This document shows, piece after piece, positions 31,201 to 45,500 of a stretch of 64,000 bases of DNA. Source of the DNA: Beroe ovata (Eukaryota; Ctenophora; Nuda; Beroida; Beroidae); assembly GCA_946803715.1 (NCBI GenBank), contig CAMPET010000046.1, positions 50,391 through 114,390 of the forward strand. Direction: 5' to 3'. Numbering within the stretch: the stretch's first letter is position 1; the number at the start of each line of letters is the position of its first letter. Below the pieces are notes generated by a model. The model had not been told where the DNA came from, made no database searches, and worked only from the letters and a program-made list of their open reading frames with translations. The translations under genes were made by a program, and so were the position numbers.

Positions 31201-33000
31201 CCAAACGACACTATAATGGACCATGATCTCGATCCATTATACACAATTTACACCGAGTGTTTGAGTACCTGAGTGCTCATAATAATATCCCAACTCGAAG
31301 AGGTATATGAATTACTTTCTCAGTTTCTCTATGTGCAATGTATGAAGAGATATCAAGTATCTGACCTCAAATTGTCACTGGAGAGTTGACTGTTAAGACT
31401 TTAAGACATCTTAATTCGGTTCTAGATCATTTTCCATGATACTATGATAGAGGGGTAGGTATATAAGATGGCTGTGAAACCGACCTATATGATCACAATC
31501 ACTCACATCTAGCCCAGTGCCCACACTGACACTGACTAATCCCAAACTTATGGCCAGTCTGCAGTTACCACAGAGCCGAAGTAGGTGAAGAGATGCAAAT
31601 CGGTCTAAAATACCCCAGAAATTCTCCGCATTTACAGCTTTCATTGGTAATGAGGAGTGGTAATTCTATCAATCTAGTGAATAATTAATCTCTCTTTCTC
31701 GAGAATTATGTCTGTGACTCACTCCTTGAAGTGATACACAAGTCAAAATGATGTGAGATTGAGTACCAAATGGTGCTATTGAAGCTTCTCAGATAGGTTT
31801 CCCGGTAAACTTATAAAGTTACGCAGTAATTCATGATAACTTTCACACACACATGACACATCATCCAAAACAAAGGCTGCACCATTTTCTCTATCATATC
31901 AGATAAATTTCAAAGGGAACCATTCATCAAATTCCTACATTTCTGAAATAGAGACACAGGTGTCTTCCTGTCATGTCCCGGACATCTTTTGATCTACCCG
32001 AACCGTTCCATGAAGAAGAGCTCAAGTACTGATACCACTGAACTCTGAAGATATCTGAATTCTGAAGAAGCGCTGAAAATTGTAAGTTTGTATGTCCATG
32101 AAATTGTCGAGTTCATAATCTTACCAAGGCAAATTCCACTCCACTTATATATTCCATTTAGATTTCAAGTTTCATACATGTGATGATTCAAAATGACGAA
32201 TTCTCATTTTCATTATGTATTAAAATCATCCGAAATTTCACTTTGTTTGTGTTGGTAAAAGGAATGTAGAGAGACATAGAGGCACTTTTGTTGGGTAGGT
32301 ATTCGAGTGTTAGAGGGAGGGTTGAATCATGGTAGAAGTTGAGAGAATTCACCACTCAAAATTATAAGAATTCGAAGCATACATCAACAGGATAATTTGT
32401 ATCCTACTGACTCGACATGATCGTGATGATAGATGGTCAGCACCCATGAAAATCATGATCTGCTCACACCTTTTCCAACGTTTTTCTCCGCCAATTCCCA
32501 CGCTCTGGCAGAATCCTAATCATATCGACTCAGTTGCACGTGTCTGACAACCATATCACGTGACAGGTAGACACAAACACGTGACTCATCTTGAGTGTAT
32601 GAAGCTCCTACCTCCTACGGATTAATAATATGGAGACCAACACCTAGGCTTTATCAAGCAGAGTAGTATAATTAAATGGAATTAAATTATCATAAACTTC
32701 GACTCATTACACTGTCTGGGCGGAGAGTTCTTGATGCTGATTGGTCAGCTGTATCACGTGGGATTGTATTGATTCGCTGCTGAGACGGATAGACACTTAC
32801 TATGATTATTGATGTGGGCGGTTCCCATGGACAGAGTTTTCGAGGGGTAGATATCAGCAGTGGCTTGAGAAGTTTGATCAAGATGAACAAACAACTTGAT
32901 GACACCTGCCATCGATATTGAGATACTCGAATTGATAGAATCTGGCAAATTCGTCAGCAATTATAATATTAACTGAGTAACTGTGAATCAACCAACAATC

Positions 33001-33054
33001 AACATTGGTAATTACTACTTCTTCATCAACATTGGTAATTACTACTTCTTCATC
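33001..33054. repeat. 27-bp direct tandem duplication
   Basis: The unit beginning AACATTGGTAATTACTAC occurs twice back to back without mismatch, consistent with a recent slippage or duplication event. Confidence 0.9.
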
Positions 33055-36000
33055 CCAAAATTAGTGCTCATTTACGAACACATTCGTACGTGGGAAACCA
33101 GTTAAGGTTGGAATTTGTCTCGAAGAATTAACCAATTGCAATGTCTACTCCTCTACAAGAAGAGATACATCTTCTTCTGGATTGTAAGATGCTATGAACT
33201 TTCAACCAATGATATTGCACGACAATCGAAATTTCGACCAATCAAAGGACTGGGTTTGGTCACGTGAGGGAATCCTCGATTATGAGGTCTAGACCACTTG
33301 TATCGATTAGTAAAACAGAAGATCATGTGAAATGGTACCTGAAAAACGTGCAACCAATAATAATACCTACCCAATCCTCTCTTTTCCCCGCAAATATTAC
33401 CACGAATTTCGTGTTCACCGATTCCATGAAATTAGTGGTTCTTGAGTACCTATAGTATGGGAATTATCCAAGTCATCTGTGAAAAAAATTCTACCAAAGG
33501 TTTTATTGCTTGAATCGACTCTACTAGTCCCCCAGAGTCACCAAAAAAAGTTTTCAAACTCAGATCCTTGGGCATAACTCAGGGTGGCCACGCCCATNAG
33601 ACAATGAGGAATTTCAAATCAATACCTACTAAGAAAAAAAAGGAAATTTCTGAATAATAATGAGGTTTGTGTGCGTAGGTATCAAAGAAGTCTGTCCTAA
33701 CTCGGTTATCATTATGTTTAAAACAATATTAGATTCGATATCATTGATAAACCTTGTCTACTAACGGTTATATTATATGATATCTAGACGGTGTGACCGC
33801 TTCTCAAAGCTCGCCTCAGGTAGCGGTATTGTCCCAGTCCAGTATTGATAAAAAGAGGGGGATATCACAATTATCCTGGTGTGAAATTGATGATGCAACA
33901 TCGGTGATATTTGGGAATTTCTAAGTTTGAGAGATTTTAGAAGAGGTAGGGACATTCCCATGAACATTCATCAACGGCAAAGGTTCTCCGTTCTCACAAT
34001 GAACATAATCCACCTCTTCACTGTCACTGATAACGTACAGCCATCACGGTACATGAATATGGTTGGTGGACTGACGACCCCACATTATAATGGTCTATTA
34101 AATCCAATCACCCCTTTATATATGATAAGTACATTATCATTTTCATAATTGCCGGTACTCAAAGCACCGGTGATAGTAAGAGTAGCCTGTATCATTACCT
34201 ATCATGGAAGTAGGTAGCATCTGTGCCAAGTTATCAAAGTAGGTACCGACTCCCACTATAAAGATTAGAGTGTGACTGTACTGGACCAGTGGACCAGTAA
34301 ACGCCCCCCTTAGGGTAAAATACACGCTCACATCAATTAGCAGTGTGCATAATGATGAGGATAATTGAGTAATTAGACAACTGAGTACCTTTTATAGTTG
34401 AGGAATAAAACATGAGAGAGAGATATCATTTGGGACTTGAAAAACACTCATTCCATAATAAACATGTAAAGGAAGAGTTCTTTGAAAAAACACCCTGACC
34501 CCGCCCTTCACTTACGTCAAACCTTCACAAAGAAATCCAATTTTCCTTTCTTGATCCTCTATAAACAAGAAATTTGGTAAAAGTCCTTCTGCAAAAAACA
34601 GCTTATTATGGACTTATGGAGGGAGACCCTGCTTGCTAAAATAAGACAGAAAGAGCCTGAAACTCATCTAACCAATTATGAACCAAGTAAGAAGTAGAAA
34701 AACTTCCATTACCCTGAGCGCTTTCCAAAGAATCGGAAAAACATCACTTCAAACCGCCACTTTCTGCACGTTCATACCACATTTCTGATGCTCAGACTAT
34801 CATTATTCTCGTATCATTTCATGCAACTCGAATAAAAATATGACAATGATAATATTATAAGCCGCGTATAGAATATACAACCACGTGATATACATAGCAT
34901 GGACTTTATTAAGAATGGCGGACTGTCATTGGTGAAAAACCAGATGAACTGAATGTTGATTGGCTCAAAGAGAGTATCCACAATCACATAGGGAGCCGTG
35001 TATCTTTGACCGAGTATAGTACAACAAAAACCGCTAAATTCAATCAGAAAAAAGTGTGAGACACTGGTGTGGGTGAGTGTGTGGTTTCATTAATTTCACA
35101 TTGGCGAAATTTCACAATGATAAGTAGGTGAGAAAATGTGATATCATCCCATTGAAATAGCCCAAAACCTGGTAGCAGTAGCTGTCGCAAGATTGAGAAT
35201 AACCTATGGTTCTGTGCGGCAGTTTGTTTCATACGAATCCCATGTGCCACGGTGAATGATTGATATCACATGATAGATAAGGGGGGTTGATTTCACATTT
35301 CACAAGTTCTTCTTCTTGCTCTCTGAGACACAGAGAAGATCCGAATTCCGGTGTGAGAACCCAGACCTCTACTAAATAAGACCTGAGGGGAGGGTNACCT
35401 TCAGGTACCTACCGTGATCCAAAAGTTCCGGGTCAATCCCACAATCGGAGACTGGGACCACCAATCATGTTGGGATAATGTGTGAATTGGTGTGATTGCT
35501 CTAATCACACTCATTCTCACACTTCATGCTACTCTCAACTCGTTACTGTATAAATAAGTACAGTACCTACTTCACTACTACCTATACGGTGTTAATAGGT
35601 CAGCCCCTATATTTAGGTAACATTGATAATAAGATGACATTAATTTACTCGTCATAACAGTTTTATTGAGGGTACCTACTCTGAAGACACCATAAAGTGC
35701 CTCACATCATGAGTAATGAGAGTGCCGCTATACCTACCATACAAGATACAAACATTAATAATTAAGCAACCTATATAATATCATGAGATCTGCTACTTAT
35801 ATCATGATTGTCTACTAACAGTGCTATAAGTTCAAAGGTCATCACGTGATAGCTGGAAACTTGATACACACTCACCTGTTATAGAATGCGTATCATGAGT
35901 CCAATCTCTCTCACTTCTGAGCACCTAGGTCCTAGGTATACGGCATACGCCCTTAGGAGGGACCCAACAGCATCTTAAATCAACTTGTCTTGAGATGTAT

Positions 36001-39000
36001 CTGCCCTTTGATAAACGTTATGGTCATGAGGCGCAAGTCAGTCGTCCGGTTTAGCTACGCATATCATTATCTATCAAATGTCGGTAAAACTGTTATCAAA
36101 GGTTTCAAAATGGAGCTTAAATATTTGAGAAAGTTTAAAATTTTGAAGGTGGCGTGGCTGAAATAATCGCGAATCTGCTATTCCTAGCAGTAGTGCCATG
36201 AAAGATATGTTCCAATGCTTCAATAGAATGTGTAACATTTTAAGGTGTGAGACGTGAGTTGCATGTGTGCACCAAGCAAGTAGAATTTTAGGTTATCAGT
36301 TGAACATTTAGAGATACGGGGGGCAATTCACAAATCACCACGTATTACAGTGTGTGCAGACATTTCAGAGGTAGGTAAATGGGTTTCTAATATCTCGGGA
36401 CATGATTTTGTTCTGAGAGTTAAGATTTATAACTTCTGGCGGCTGGCCAACTCTGAAGTGTGGATCCGAGGTATGTGACTGGCTTTCCAAAATGTTCTGT
36501 ATCATTTTCATGGAATTGACACAGAGATTTCGGTAAAATAATCTGCTGAAAGAGGAACGAAGGAAGCATCGTTCGTTCACAAGACTCATACCTTACCTGA
36601 ATCTCGTTATCACATGAACAATCGCCATATTTTATTAGTTTATTGGTAGCATAATACACACTCACGGTACTTATATATATTGCTGTATGTTGGCTCCACC
36701 AGTTTACTAACCAATAATACCTAACTAGGGTAAAATGAAGGAAGGAGAGGACTGTACTATTCAAATTTGTCACGATTTGTTAAATGCTTACATAGCATAG
36801 CATATGCGAGAGTGTAAAGGAAGAGGGAATTTGGTATGGTATGGAGATTTCATTTCATTTAAAACTTTTACCTAGTGATCTCAACTAGAGCTGAAGTCGG
36901 AAGGGGTCAGAAGTCCCGGTTAAACTTTAATATACGGACTATTCCCGACTATCAAAGCTCCAGTAGCTATGAGTCTCTCCCAGAATCCAAGGTGTACGCT
37001 TGTTTGTCACGGACATGTGTTGTTTTTGGATCCATCTCAACAACAGACTTGCTGGAATCTAAGTCCGGTTCTAACTCAGAACCATCACGTCATCACGTAT
37101 CATAATATTCTATCGTCCATCACGTCATAGAATCATGATTTATACTGCATAGATTGAGCGACCACTTATCATTTGAACATAACAACACTCACTTAGTACG
37201 TGTAGTATTTGACACGTGCAAAAAGCAATGGTAAATCACGTGACTTGAGATTTGAGTGGTTTTATTGTAGTATTGGCTGGCAGCTTGTAGTATTGCGATA
37301 TAGTGATAATAGTGCAATGCTTACGTATCAAGTTTTACCACTTAAATACTGTTTAAGATAGTATAATAAACCCGCCAATGATTGGCAATGGTAACTGTTA
37401 CGATGTCTTTTGAGGTTTTATAAATTTAATGGGTTTCTAATGATTCGATGGAGCTCAATAATCGTCATTAGCCAGACTTTTGATTAAATGGATAGGAAAT
37501 AATCTATCGGATTTTCTCTAAATTCACACGTTATTGCATTGATTGTTCTGTTGTGTTGGAACACAAGTCAGAATAATGAAACGTGTGCGAAGCTTCACAC
37601 ATCACTGGCTTATCTAATTAACTAATCAACACACAGATACAGATGTTGAATGTTAATCACTTATCCAATTAGTTGCGACTCGCGAGACTTTGGCTATCAG
37701 AGAACAATTACACAATTACTGTGAGATGTTGTTTTCATAATTACTCTAATCACAACGAGGTACGTTCATCAAATTTATTCAAGTGGATGTTTCGTTGGAG
37801 TGACGCTACAAATCATTGTTGCTATGGCAACGATAGTTTAGTTACCATGGTTACACATTCAGCCTCAGGGTGAAGATTAATAATAGAGTGTGAAGTTGCT
37901 GTGAAGGCTGTGGTGGAATTAATTATCTCATTAGAGTGAACCGTGTGTGTTGAACTATAATTATGTAATTAGAGGCTAATTAGGCATTTGCTCAAGGTGT
38001 ATTCACGACTGACAGCGCATGTTGATACAAGACCGGGAACAAACCCAATCATACGTTTCTGATTGGCCCTCACCATATCAGACCCCGTAGAGTGAAGGAA
38101 ATGTTGATAGAAGTCGATAGAATTCTACCGGCAGAATTTAAGTGATGAAAGGTGGAAGAAAAGGCAGAATATTTCCTCTTTGATTTGTCTTCTCCCTGTA
38201 TGACAATATCAAAGACCCCTGATAATAATAGAAAATAAAAGTAGTATCATTCTGTTTTTGTGGCTGGAAGCATAAAATAAGTAACATTGTATAGAGATTG
38301 ATAATCACGATTCAAATCGGTGAGATCTAAACGGCTGTGAGTCATTGGTGGCTCATGACTCACACGGACGCCTTCAAACAGGCACAAATTATTACAAAAA
38401 GCATAAAGAATTCCATCTTTGTGCGAATTCAATCTCGGTGTGAATGATTATTCAAAGAAATACCTGAACCATCAAATTATGTTCATTGAACATACGTTCA
38501 GATTCAAGAGGACCTTCATTATTATTCCTAATCCACCTTTCACTCTCTTATCAGCCGAATCCATGAATTTGATGAGAGGCAATTCGAACAAACTTTTTCA
38601 CAGTCATAATTCAATAACTCATTGCACTATCCATTAATATGAGTGAGAATTCAACCTAATTACTTGATGCTTGATTACAGAATACAGAGTTCAACATTGA
38701 ATTTGATTGTAATACAATGTACATTGAGTGTACATTACTCACACGCATAAAGCATAATATAGATGGCCTCATTTTATTCTTGGAGAGTTTGAATACACAA
38801 CACATTGGTAAACATGGAACATAAGGTTTGTCTAGTATTCAAATGTAAAACCTAACATATTGCTATACCGAATCAATAGCTCAATAAAACCCCACATGAG
38901 TTTCATCCAGTGCTATTAGAAATTGGGAGAGAAAGTCCACCAGGAAGAAGAGGATTCTGTGATTTTACCACTGGAAAACCCAGAATAGATAAAACTTTGA

Positions 39001-39151
39001 TATGAGTAGGAAAATCATAACCTTTTTTCTATTGGTTGAAATTCAGCGAATGGGGATCAGCGTTATCACCACGATCACAACCATTATTAAATAACCATCT
39101 CAACACTCAGATTAATCATTTCTTTTTTACCTGAGTTCCAACCACGGCAGC

Positions 39152-40009
39152 ATGATCGCTATTCTTATTTTTGTTGTTCTAGCAACGTGCCACGCTAGCC
39201 CCGTAGAACAACTTTTCCAGGAGGTGTGCCAGAATACATTACAGGTTGGGGGCGCAACCCCCTTCTTTGCCAGGAACGTGGCACACCGTCTCCATTCCCT
39301 TACGCTGGATGATATCAGGTTCTACTTCAAAGCAGATGCAACAGAAGATAACGGCGTTCCCACAGTGAACAAGGATCTAGCAAGCGAGGACAGGGTCCTA
39401 GATCACGCCCCTCTCGTCGGGCTCGACTCCTCCTTCTCCACCCCAGCCCTCCGGTACCTGGACATGGTGTTACGGAGGATGGACGACGCTCACTACTCCA
39501 TCACCAACTTCTCCGTGCTGGAGAAACTGTCCCACGTGTACCACATGGCAGAACTCTGGCAACATGCCAGCATCCACTACTTCTCCCTCCTCCTCAACCC
39601 TCCGAGCAGGGAAATGTGCACGTGCGCATCCAACCTCCATCTTAACACCATCACACAGGAGCTGGAGCTCCTTGCTCTCAAGATCAAATACCCGGGAATC
39701 ACGTCGGGAGAGTACGCGGAGAACAAGGGTCTCTTCAACGACTACGGGTACGGTATCAGCTACAATTTGGGCAAAGCTCACAACCCAACACCGGAATTCC
39801 AGGAAAAACTTGCAAAGTTTGACTTCTCGGGAGAGGAGGATGATGTGGTGGGGAGAGTGTCGGAGGAGCTAGTTGACGGGGACCGGGGCATGGAGAAGAA
39901 CCTTGTGAATGAGGAGGGGTGGGAGTACTGGAAGGAGAAAGTCCTGAGTATGGATGAGGCGGGGAACTACGACTTCGCTCTGTTCATGTACTGCAAACTT
40001 AATAATTAG
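39152..40009 (+). CDS. Secreted protein of unknown family, 285 residues
   Basis: A single-exon gene isolated in a gene-poor region. The first 17 or so residues (MIAILIFVVLATCHASP) form a signal peptide. The mature part is mostly helical with few cysteines: one near the N-terminus (EVCQNTL), a CTC pair in REMCTCASNL and one at the very end (YCKLNN). Notable segments are FFARNVAHRLHSLTLDDIRF, YLDMVLRRMDDAHYSI and WEYWKEKVLSMDEAG. Third codon positions are GC-rich compared with the surrounding DNA, which supports real coding. No transmembrane anchor or known domain is seen. An acceptor-like CGGCAG stands one base before the ATG, preceded by a pyrimidine tract (TTCTTTTTTACC) about 20 bases further up. 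I infer an extracellular, perhaps lineage-specific, protein and give no function. Confidence 0.75.
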   Translation: MIAILIFVVLATCHASPVEQLFQEVCQNTLQVGGATPFFARNVAHRLHSLTLDDIRFYFKADATEDNGVPTVNKDLASEDRVLDHAPLVGLDSSFSTPALRYLDMVLRRMDDAHYSITNFSVLEKLSHVYHMAELWQHASIHYFSLLLNPPSREMCTCASNLHLNTITQELELLALKIKYPGITSGEYAENKGLFNDYGYGISYNLGKAHNPTPEFQEKLAKFDFSGEEDDVVGRVSEELVDGDRGMEKNLVNEEGWEYWKEKVLSMDEAGNYDFALFMYCKLNN

Positions 40010-41242
40010 ATTTTCGTGGAGAGACTATGGACATCCGATATAATTGGCATATGATATTCCTTTCTGACAAAAACTCTTTTCTGCAACTTGAAGACGTTTT
40101 CGATTAATAACCAATTTAGTAGTGCAGTGAACCAATGACTGATTAAGAACAGAGTAACCAACTTTAGAACTTCTATCTTTGGCTCATCTTTGGCTCATCT
40201 TAACTTTTCCAACTGATTGTTAATTTGTAAGTAAGATTGAAAGGTACAATTGTCTCAAATTGTCCCCAATTCTCACCTGATTATGATATATCCCAGTCTA
40301 AATTCACCCTACTGTTCATTCAATGAGTGCGCGGACACACGTGCAAGATTCACACCCCATATATGGTGCTGTCTGTGGACACGGTGATAACCCGTACCAG
40401 TCTCTTACATACCACGTGATCTGAACCCTGGTATCTTATTGGTTGAAACACATCACACGTGACGTCACATCTCGTGATATTATTGGTTGATACACCATGT
40501 CGTAATTACAAGATATGACCCTCCCGTTTAGTATGTTCTTGATATACGTGAAATGGCTGCAGAGTATCGCGGATCCAGACATGAATGGTAATTGAGATTT
40601 TGACTGATTTAATTACTTTTGCCACGGTACTTTATCATGGTAATTGTGTGTCGCACCCATCCCATGAAAAAAAACTCCCCTATTGAGTATTGATACTGAG
40701 AGTGAGTGGAAGTATAAAATAGGAAGATTTTTCCTTGGGAACAAAGGATGAGCAGAGCCTTGCTGCTTCAGATTTTCATAACAAATATCAACCCCAACTT
40801 ATAATAAAGTTCTAACCTGGGCAGCATTATAAAAAGGTGTTGAATATAAATAGTAGTAGCACAAACTTTTCATTAAATATATGAAAAATCTGCAAATTTT
40901 CATGGTAACTCTGTACACGCAACTATATTGTTCTGGGCTTGCCACGCGAAATGTACGTTGCAAAAGTTGAATTACTTGGTGAGAGTGTACGTACCTATTT
41001 TCAATACAAGCTCTATTATAATCCACAAAGAAATCAGACAAGCAATCTCATTTAAAATGCATTTTTCGAGTTATTGGGGGGGTGCGTCAGAGTAAATTAT
41101 CTTTTTAATCAGTAAACGAAGTAGGTACCTAGGTATATCTTATGTATTTCATCTTGACTTGCCTGGTAATACGCTCTACCTACATCATGAGTGTCTATTT
41201 CGAAATTTCTGGCAACAAAAGATCTCATGTTTATACACAAAC

Positions 41243-41253
41243 GCACACACACT

Positions 41254-41284
<31 letters not shown>

Positions 41285-41287
41285 ATA
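41243..41287. repeat. (CA)n microsatellite with interruptions
   Basis: A run of CA dinucleotides broken by a CT and a TA near its ends. Open frames across it are low-complexity and not genes. Confidence 0.9.
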
Positions 41288-42038
41288 TTGTATGGTGTAC
41301 CTATACACACATACAAATACGAATATGTGTGTGCGTAATATCATGGATAATGAGCATTGAGGCAAGGGTGCTGTTTCTGATGAAAGTAAAATGATAACTG
41401 ATGATATGATGGAAATTCTGATCCCAATTAAATGGAAATGAAACATTGTTTCACGTATGATATAAAATGCACGTGTTCATTATCCAATTTACTAACTTAC
41501 ACACCGATTAAAGTACACTGTCTACATGATGTGATGAGCCGTAGAAAACTTCATCACATGAAAAATATAATGCTGTGAAATAAAAAGTTAAGCTTTGATA
41601 TGTAGTACACTTCAAAACACAGAAAACACGTATAACTTCAAGTTGATTACCTACGTCCATTATCCAACCCAAATGCACAATTCTGAGACACCAAACTTAT
41701 GTTTCCAGAGGGTCGACAGTAAATGTTTCACGTCTGCTTCATGGCATGATAATGAAAAGCTTTCTGGGACAGAACTGACCCTTATCTCGACACTTGTTGG
41801 ACTACTGTAAAAGTTATTCCAAAAATTCTCATAGACGACGGTAAAAGTTTGCCACATCGGGAATTTTCATCGACCAATCATTGGCATTTATCTCAGACTT
41901 TCAGTATTACATCATCGTCGAAATGTGCTGCACAAACCTGTCAAATCCTTCACCAGAAGCTGTCAGGATACTGCTATACCTATACAGTCCTACGAATCGT
42001 AATGGTTTGCAATCTATGGCAACCTCGCCGACTTTGGA

Positions 42039-42042
<4 letters not shown>

Positions 42043-42069
<27 letters not shown>
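42043..42069. repeat. (GA)n microsatellite
   Basis: Roughly twelve GA units in intergenic DNA. Confidence 0.9.
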
Positions 42070-44934
42070 CCATTAGTAGGTATATCGGAATAACATTCAG
42101 ATGAGTGGTTCTAGTCATCCAGGTGTCAGGGTAATGGGCATGACTGTCAGTGCTGTTGTGTTTCCTGAGGTGCAATATTCGTGATGGGGAAACCATAAAC
42201 TCCTCAATTGTGTGTGTGTGTGTGCGTGTGCGTGTGAGCAATTGCACTCCGACAATTTGATTACTGTTGGAGGGATGGTAGAGGGTACCGCTGTATTTCC
42301 AGGGATGACCTTATCCAGGGTCACAGTTCATGGTAATATTACAAGATATTGTGACATTGCTATTTAGATGGGTATGAAAACTGAGAGTGAGATGTCATCG
42401 AAGTAACAAGGAGAAAATGTCTCGCTGGAAAAGCACAGCTCACTTATTATTCTGTTACAAAAAATGGATATGATGTTACTGTACCTAGGAGAGGAGAGTT
42501 TGTCCCGTCCCCTGACTCCTTCTACCCAATCAGTGCATTCCAAAACCAGCTGCCTCAGTTCTCAATAATGCTAACGATATGATAGCTTGATAGGCACACT
42601 ACATATCAGCAAACATGTCTGTAGCCAACACACAAACACACACTTTAGTTGTTATTAACTACCGAATAATTGTTATTGATGATAAGCAGTACATGAACGT
42701 CAATGTGATGGTTAATAACCTATCGGTAAAAACAGCAGATCTCTATCAAGCTAAAAACACACATTACTGTGTGTAATCGCTACGTAGCTTCTTCCTCAAG
42801 GTATTTACGTCTTCAGTCCATGATATAGAGCCCTTTCATAAAGCAGCATCTCTACATTCAAACCTGGCTGAAAGGCATCCTACACACACAAAAACAACTT
42901 CTATTGTCCGACCCATCCTTGCCTTAGGTATTAGAATAAAGGACTAAGATCTTGGAGTCTTCAGTTAATGAATGCCAGTAATTTGGACTGCTATTTCACC
43001 ATCACGGATAGTTGAACTTCTCGGTGGGCTAGTGGTTCCTCATATTATTGATAGTGGTTATGCTTTATGAAGGAGTAATGTGCTCGATAAGGAACACCAT
43101 CATTAATTGATGAAACATGACAATAATGACGCGGTGGGCTGTGGGGGAATAATAGCAATCAAGGAATCAGGGCTCATTATTATAGTGGAGACCCAGCTAG
43201 ATTGACAATGCATGATTGCGCATAATCATGTAATTAATCCTCCAAATTACCCTTGCTCAAATAGTCTGTCATGCTGTCAAATGTTGAATTATGTCATGCT
43301 GTCAAATTCCCAGTGGGAATATACAGGTAGGTAATCTATCCCAAATATATTACACTGTGGTTACGTATTCCACACAGCAGCTACACCACAATCCACTTTG
43401 TGGTACCTTCAATGCTTGTGTGGCACCTCCATTACCATAACCAATGAAAACAGCTCTGGTAAATCACGTGACATGATATGGGAGACAGGTTGAACAACTA
43501 CCAGATGCCCCGTGTGTAATGATATCCAGGTTACACACTTCCTACTGACTCCTTCATAAATCAAGTTGGGTAAATTCGCCTCATCAATATCCTCAAGTCC
43601 TTGAGACATGACGTTGTTAATGTAGAATTGTCATTTCCAAATTGTGGTCCCGCACGATTTTGCATCTTCAATCTACTACTTTTAAAACATTGCGATTTGC
43701 GACCAAGCCCAACAGAATTGGCAAGCAACTTGATGTCTGGATTTGTGGTTTTAGGGAAGACGCGACCAACTGCAGTAGTAGGGTTACACCGTTTCATTCC
43801 AGGATCACCTTTGCATAGAATATACTGTATTATGTATGTGAGGTAGAGACATGGTATTCAAGTAGAGATAGTTACTTCTCAGGATGATTCACTGAAAGTT
43901 GCAAAAGATTGCGGAGTTTCTCATGGATTGTGTTAGCTGTCATCACTGTGTTACTCGTGTGGAAACTGTTAATAACACTCATGTTGTCACCAATCATCGG
44001 TATTGTTATCATCAATAGATCAATTATCATCCTGCGCCAGACTTGGTCCACCAAACCATGAAACTGTTAAATGACTCATGAATCTTTAATTTTATCATTT
44101 TAGTATGAATACGTGGAAGTTGATATAATTACTGAATGGCCACAAAAGCCGGCAATGAAGCTGCAGTGGTTGGTGTTGGCTAGCGCGTGTCGGGGGAGAA
44201 AAGAAACTCCAGTTTAAAAGCTGCTGCAGTTGCAGACAGAGAAACCACATTCCTATGTTCCTATATCGGAAAAGTAACCGTTATACTGTGGTTATAGACA
44301 GCTGTTTAAGTAGACAATCGGTAAACGTGTTTCGCGTGCATGACAAAACTATGCACATTATCCAATGTAGTAATGGAATAATGGATGTGATATCCACGGG
44401 ATTTCCGTGAGCCAATATTACGCATTAATAAAGGCACCTTTCTACCTAATAACTGCCACTTCCTACTTACCTTATTGCTTCACTGTTACTCATTTGAAAT
44501 CATGGTGGAAGGAAAGTACATTCTCAGTGATAAAAGTCTCACACTGGAACCCGAATCTTATGTATCCCTCTACTTGAAATGGAAATAGACTCAAGGAGCA
44601 ATTATACAATTTACCATGATTCCATGTATGTGAATAATGTTTGTGTGTAAATTATGTCGAGACACTAACAGTTGTATGTAACTGTCACAGGTCACTTTCT
44701 CCATCCTTTTAGTACCGAACATAGGTCTGTCTGTTAGCGTTGTCTGTGCATCTGGGTGTCTGTAGAGATATAGATGCTAGGACAGTGATCACGCATACAC
44801 GCGCATTCTGTACAAAAGATTCGGAAATCGCTCGTAGAGTGCCGTGACCTCTTAATAAACTTAAAACGACCGAGCATATATAATATGTCTGAATAGCTGG
44901 AATCCCTGACAGAAGCAGACCTGAATTAGTGTCC

Positions 44935-45320
44935 TCTCTTCAATTCTGTCTGACTCTCTCCACTTCTCTCTACAATATGACTCTATGACTATCGTCTTAT
45001 CTCTACAATCCACACTCACTCATTTTCTCTCTTCTTCACCCAATTGCTCACGCTTCTCACACAACTTCTCCTCCCTCACTACTCTTCTCTCCTCCTGCCT
45101 CGTCTCTCTACTCATATGCTACTCCAATCTTCACGCTCTCCTTCCCACACACATCTCACCTCACCCTACTTCACCCCCACTCCTCCCTCTTGTCTGCCAA
45201 GCTAGACGAAGCATGGGGAATGTTGCATAGCCACGACAGACTGAAGTTGCATAGAGTAGAACAGAAAAGGAGAGAGAGAGAAAGAAAGAGAGAGGGGGAG
45301 AGGGAGAGGGGGAGAAGGTG
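44935..45320. repeat. Pyrimidine-rich block followed by purine-rich block
   Basis: 44935-45190 is strongly CT-rich on the plus strand (CTCTCT, TTCTCTC and CCTCC runs), then 45265-45320 is GA/GGGGA-rich. Such adjacent polypyrimidine and polypurine tracts can form triplex DNA. I see no coding content. Confidence 0.6.
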
Positions 45321-45429
45321 ACAACAACTTGACTCGAGTCTCGGACAGTTTCTATGGTAGCACAAGCACTCTGCTATTCTATAGTACAGTGATGATTGAC
45401 CGTGGGAAGGGGGAGGAAGTTAGAGTTTT

Positions 45430-45500
45430 GGGGGTAGAGAAAACCTAGGATCTAATGGTAGAAAACCTAGGTTCTGGGGGAAGAAAACCTAGGATCTGGG
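45430..45500. repeat. Three imperfect AAAACCTAGG repeats
   Basis: AAAACCTAGG followed by ATCT or TTCT recurs three times at a spacing of about 24-26 bases, separated by G-rich linkers. Confidence 0.75.

Larger units (their letters stand above)
27480..39151. other. Long intergenic stretch, no gene recognised
   Basis: About 11.7 kb of AT-rich DNA with only short, non-conserved open frames. It contains a GT microsatellite at 31177-31200, a 27-base tandem pair at 33001-33054, a TGATCACACACACTC repeat at 28903-28945, and single N gaps at 33598 and 35396. CACGTG hexamers are frequent and several lie within 40 bases of CCAAT/ATTGG (for example 30056-30086, 30280-30302, 32740-32760, 33238-33266). 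It may hold regulatory DNA or a gene with very small exons that I could not pick out. Confidence 0.5.

Noticed and set aside
33660-36400. Frequent TAGGTA/TACCTA words in the gene desert
   Set aside because: Visually dense, but a simple composition estimate for the whole window predicts about 40 by chance, so I could not show enrichment.
36365-36773. Overlapping minus-strand open frames of 74 and 117 codons
   Set aside because: No signal, domain, splice context or codon bias; similar frames are expected by chance in AT-rich DNA.
39470-39872. Open frames in other phases and strand within the 39-40 kb gene
   Set aside because: They overlap the signal-peptide-bearing frame and are Ser/Arg or Val-rich shadows of its codon bias.
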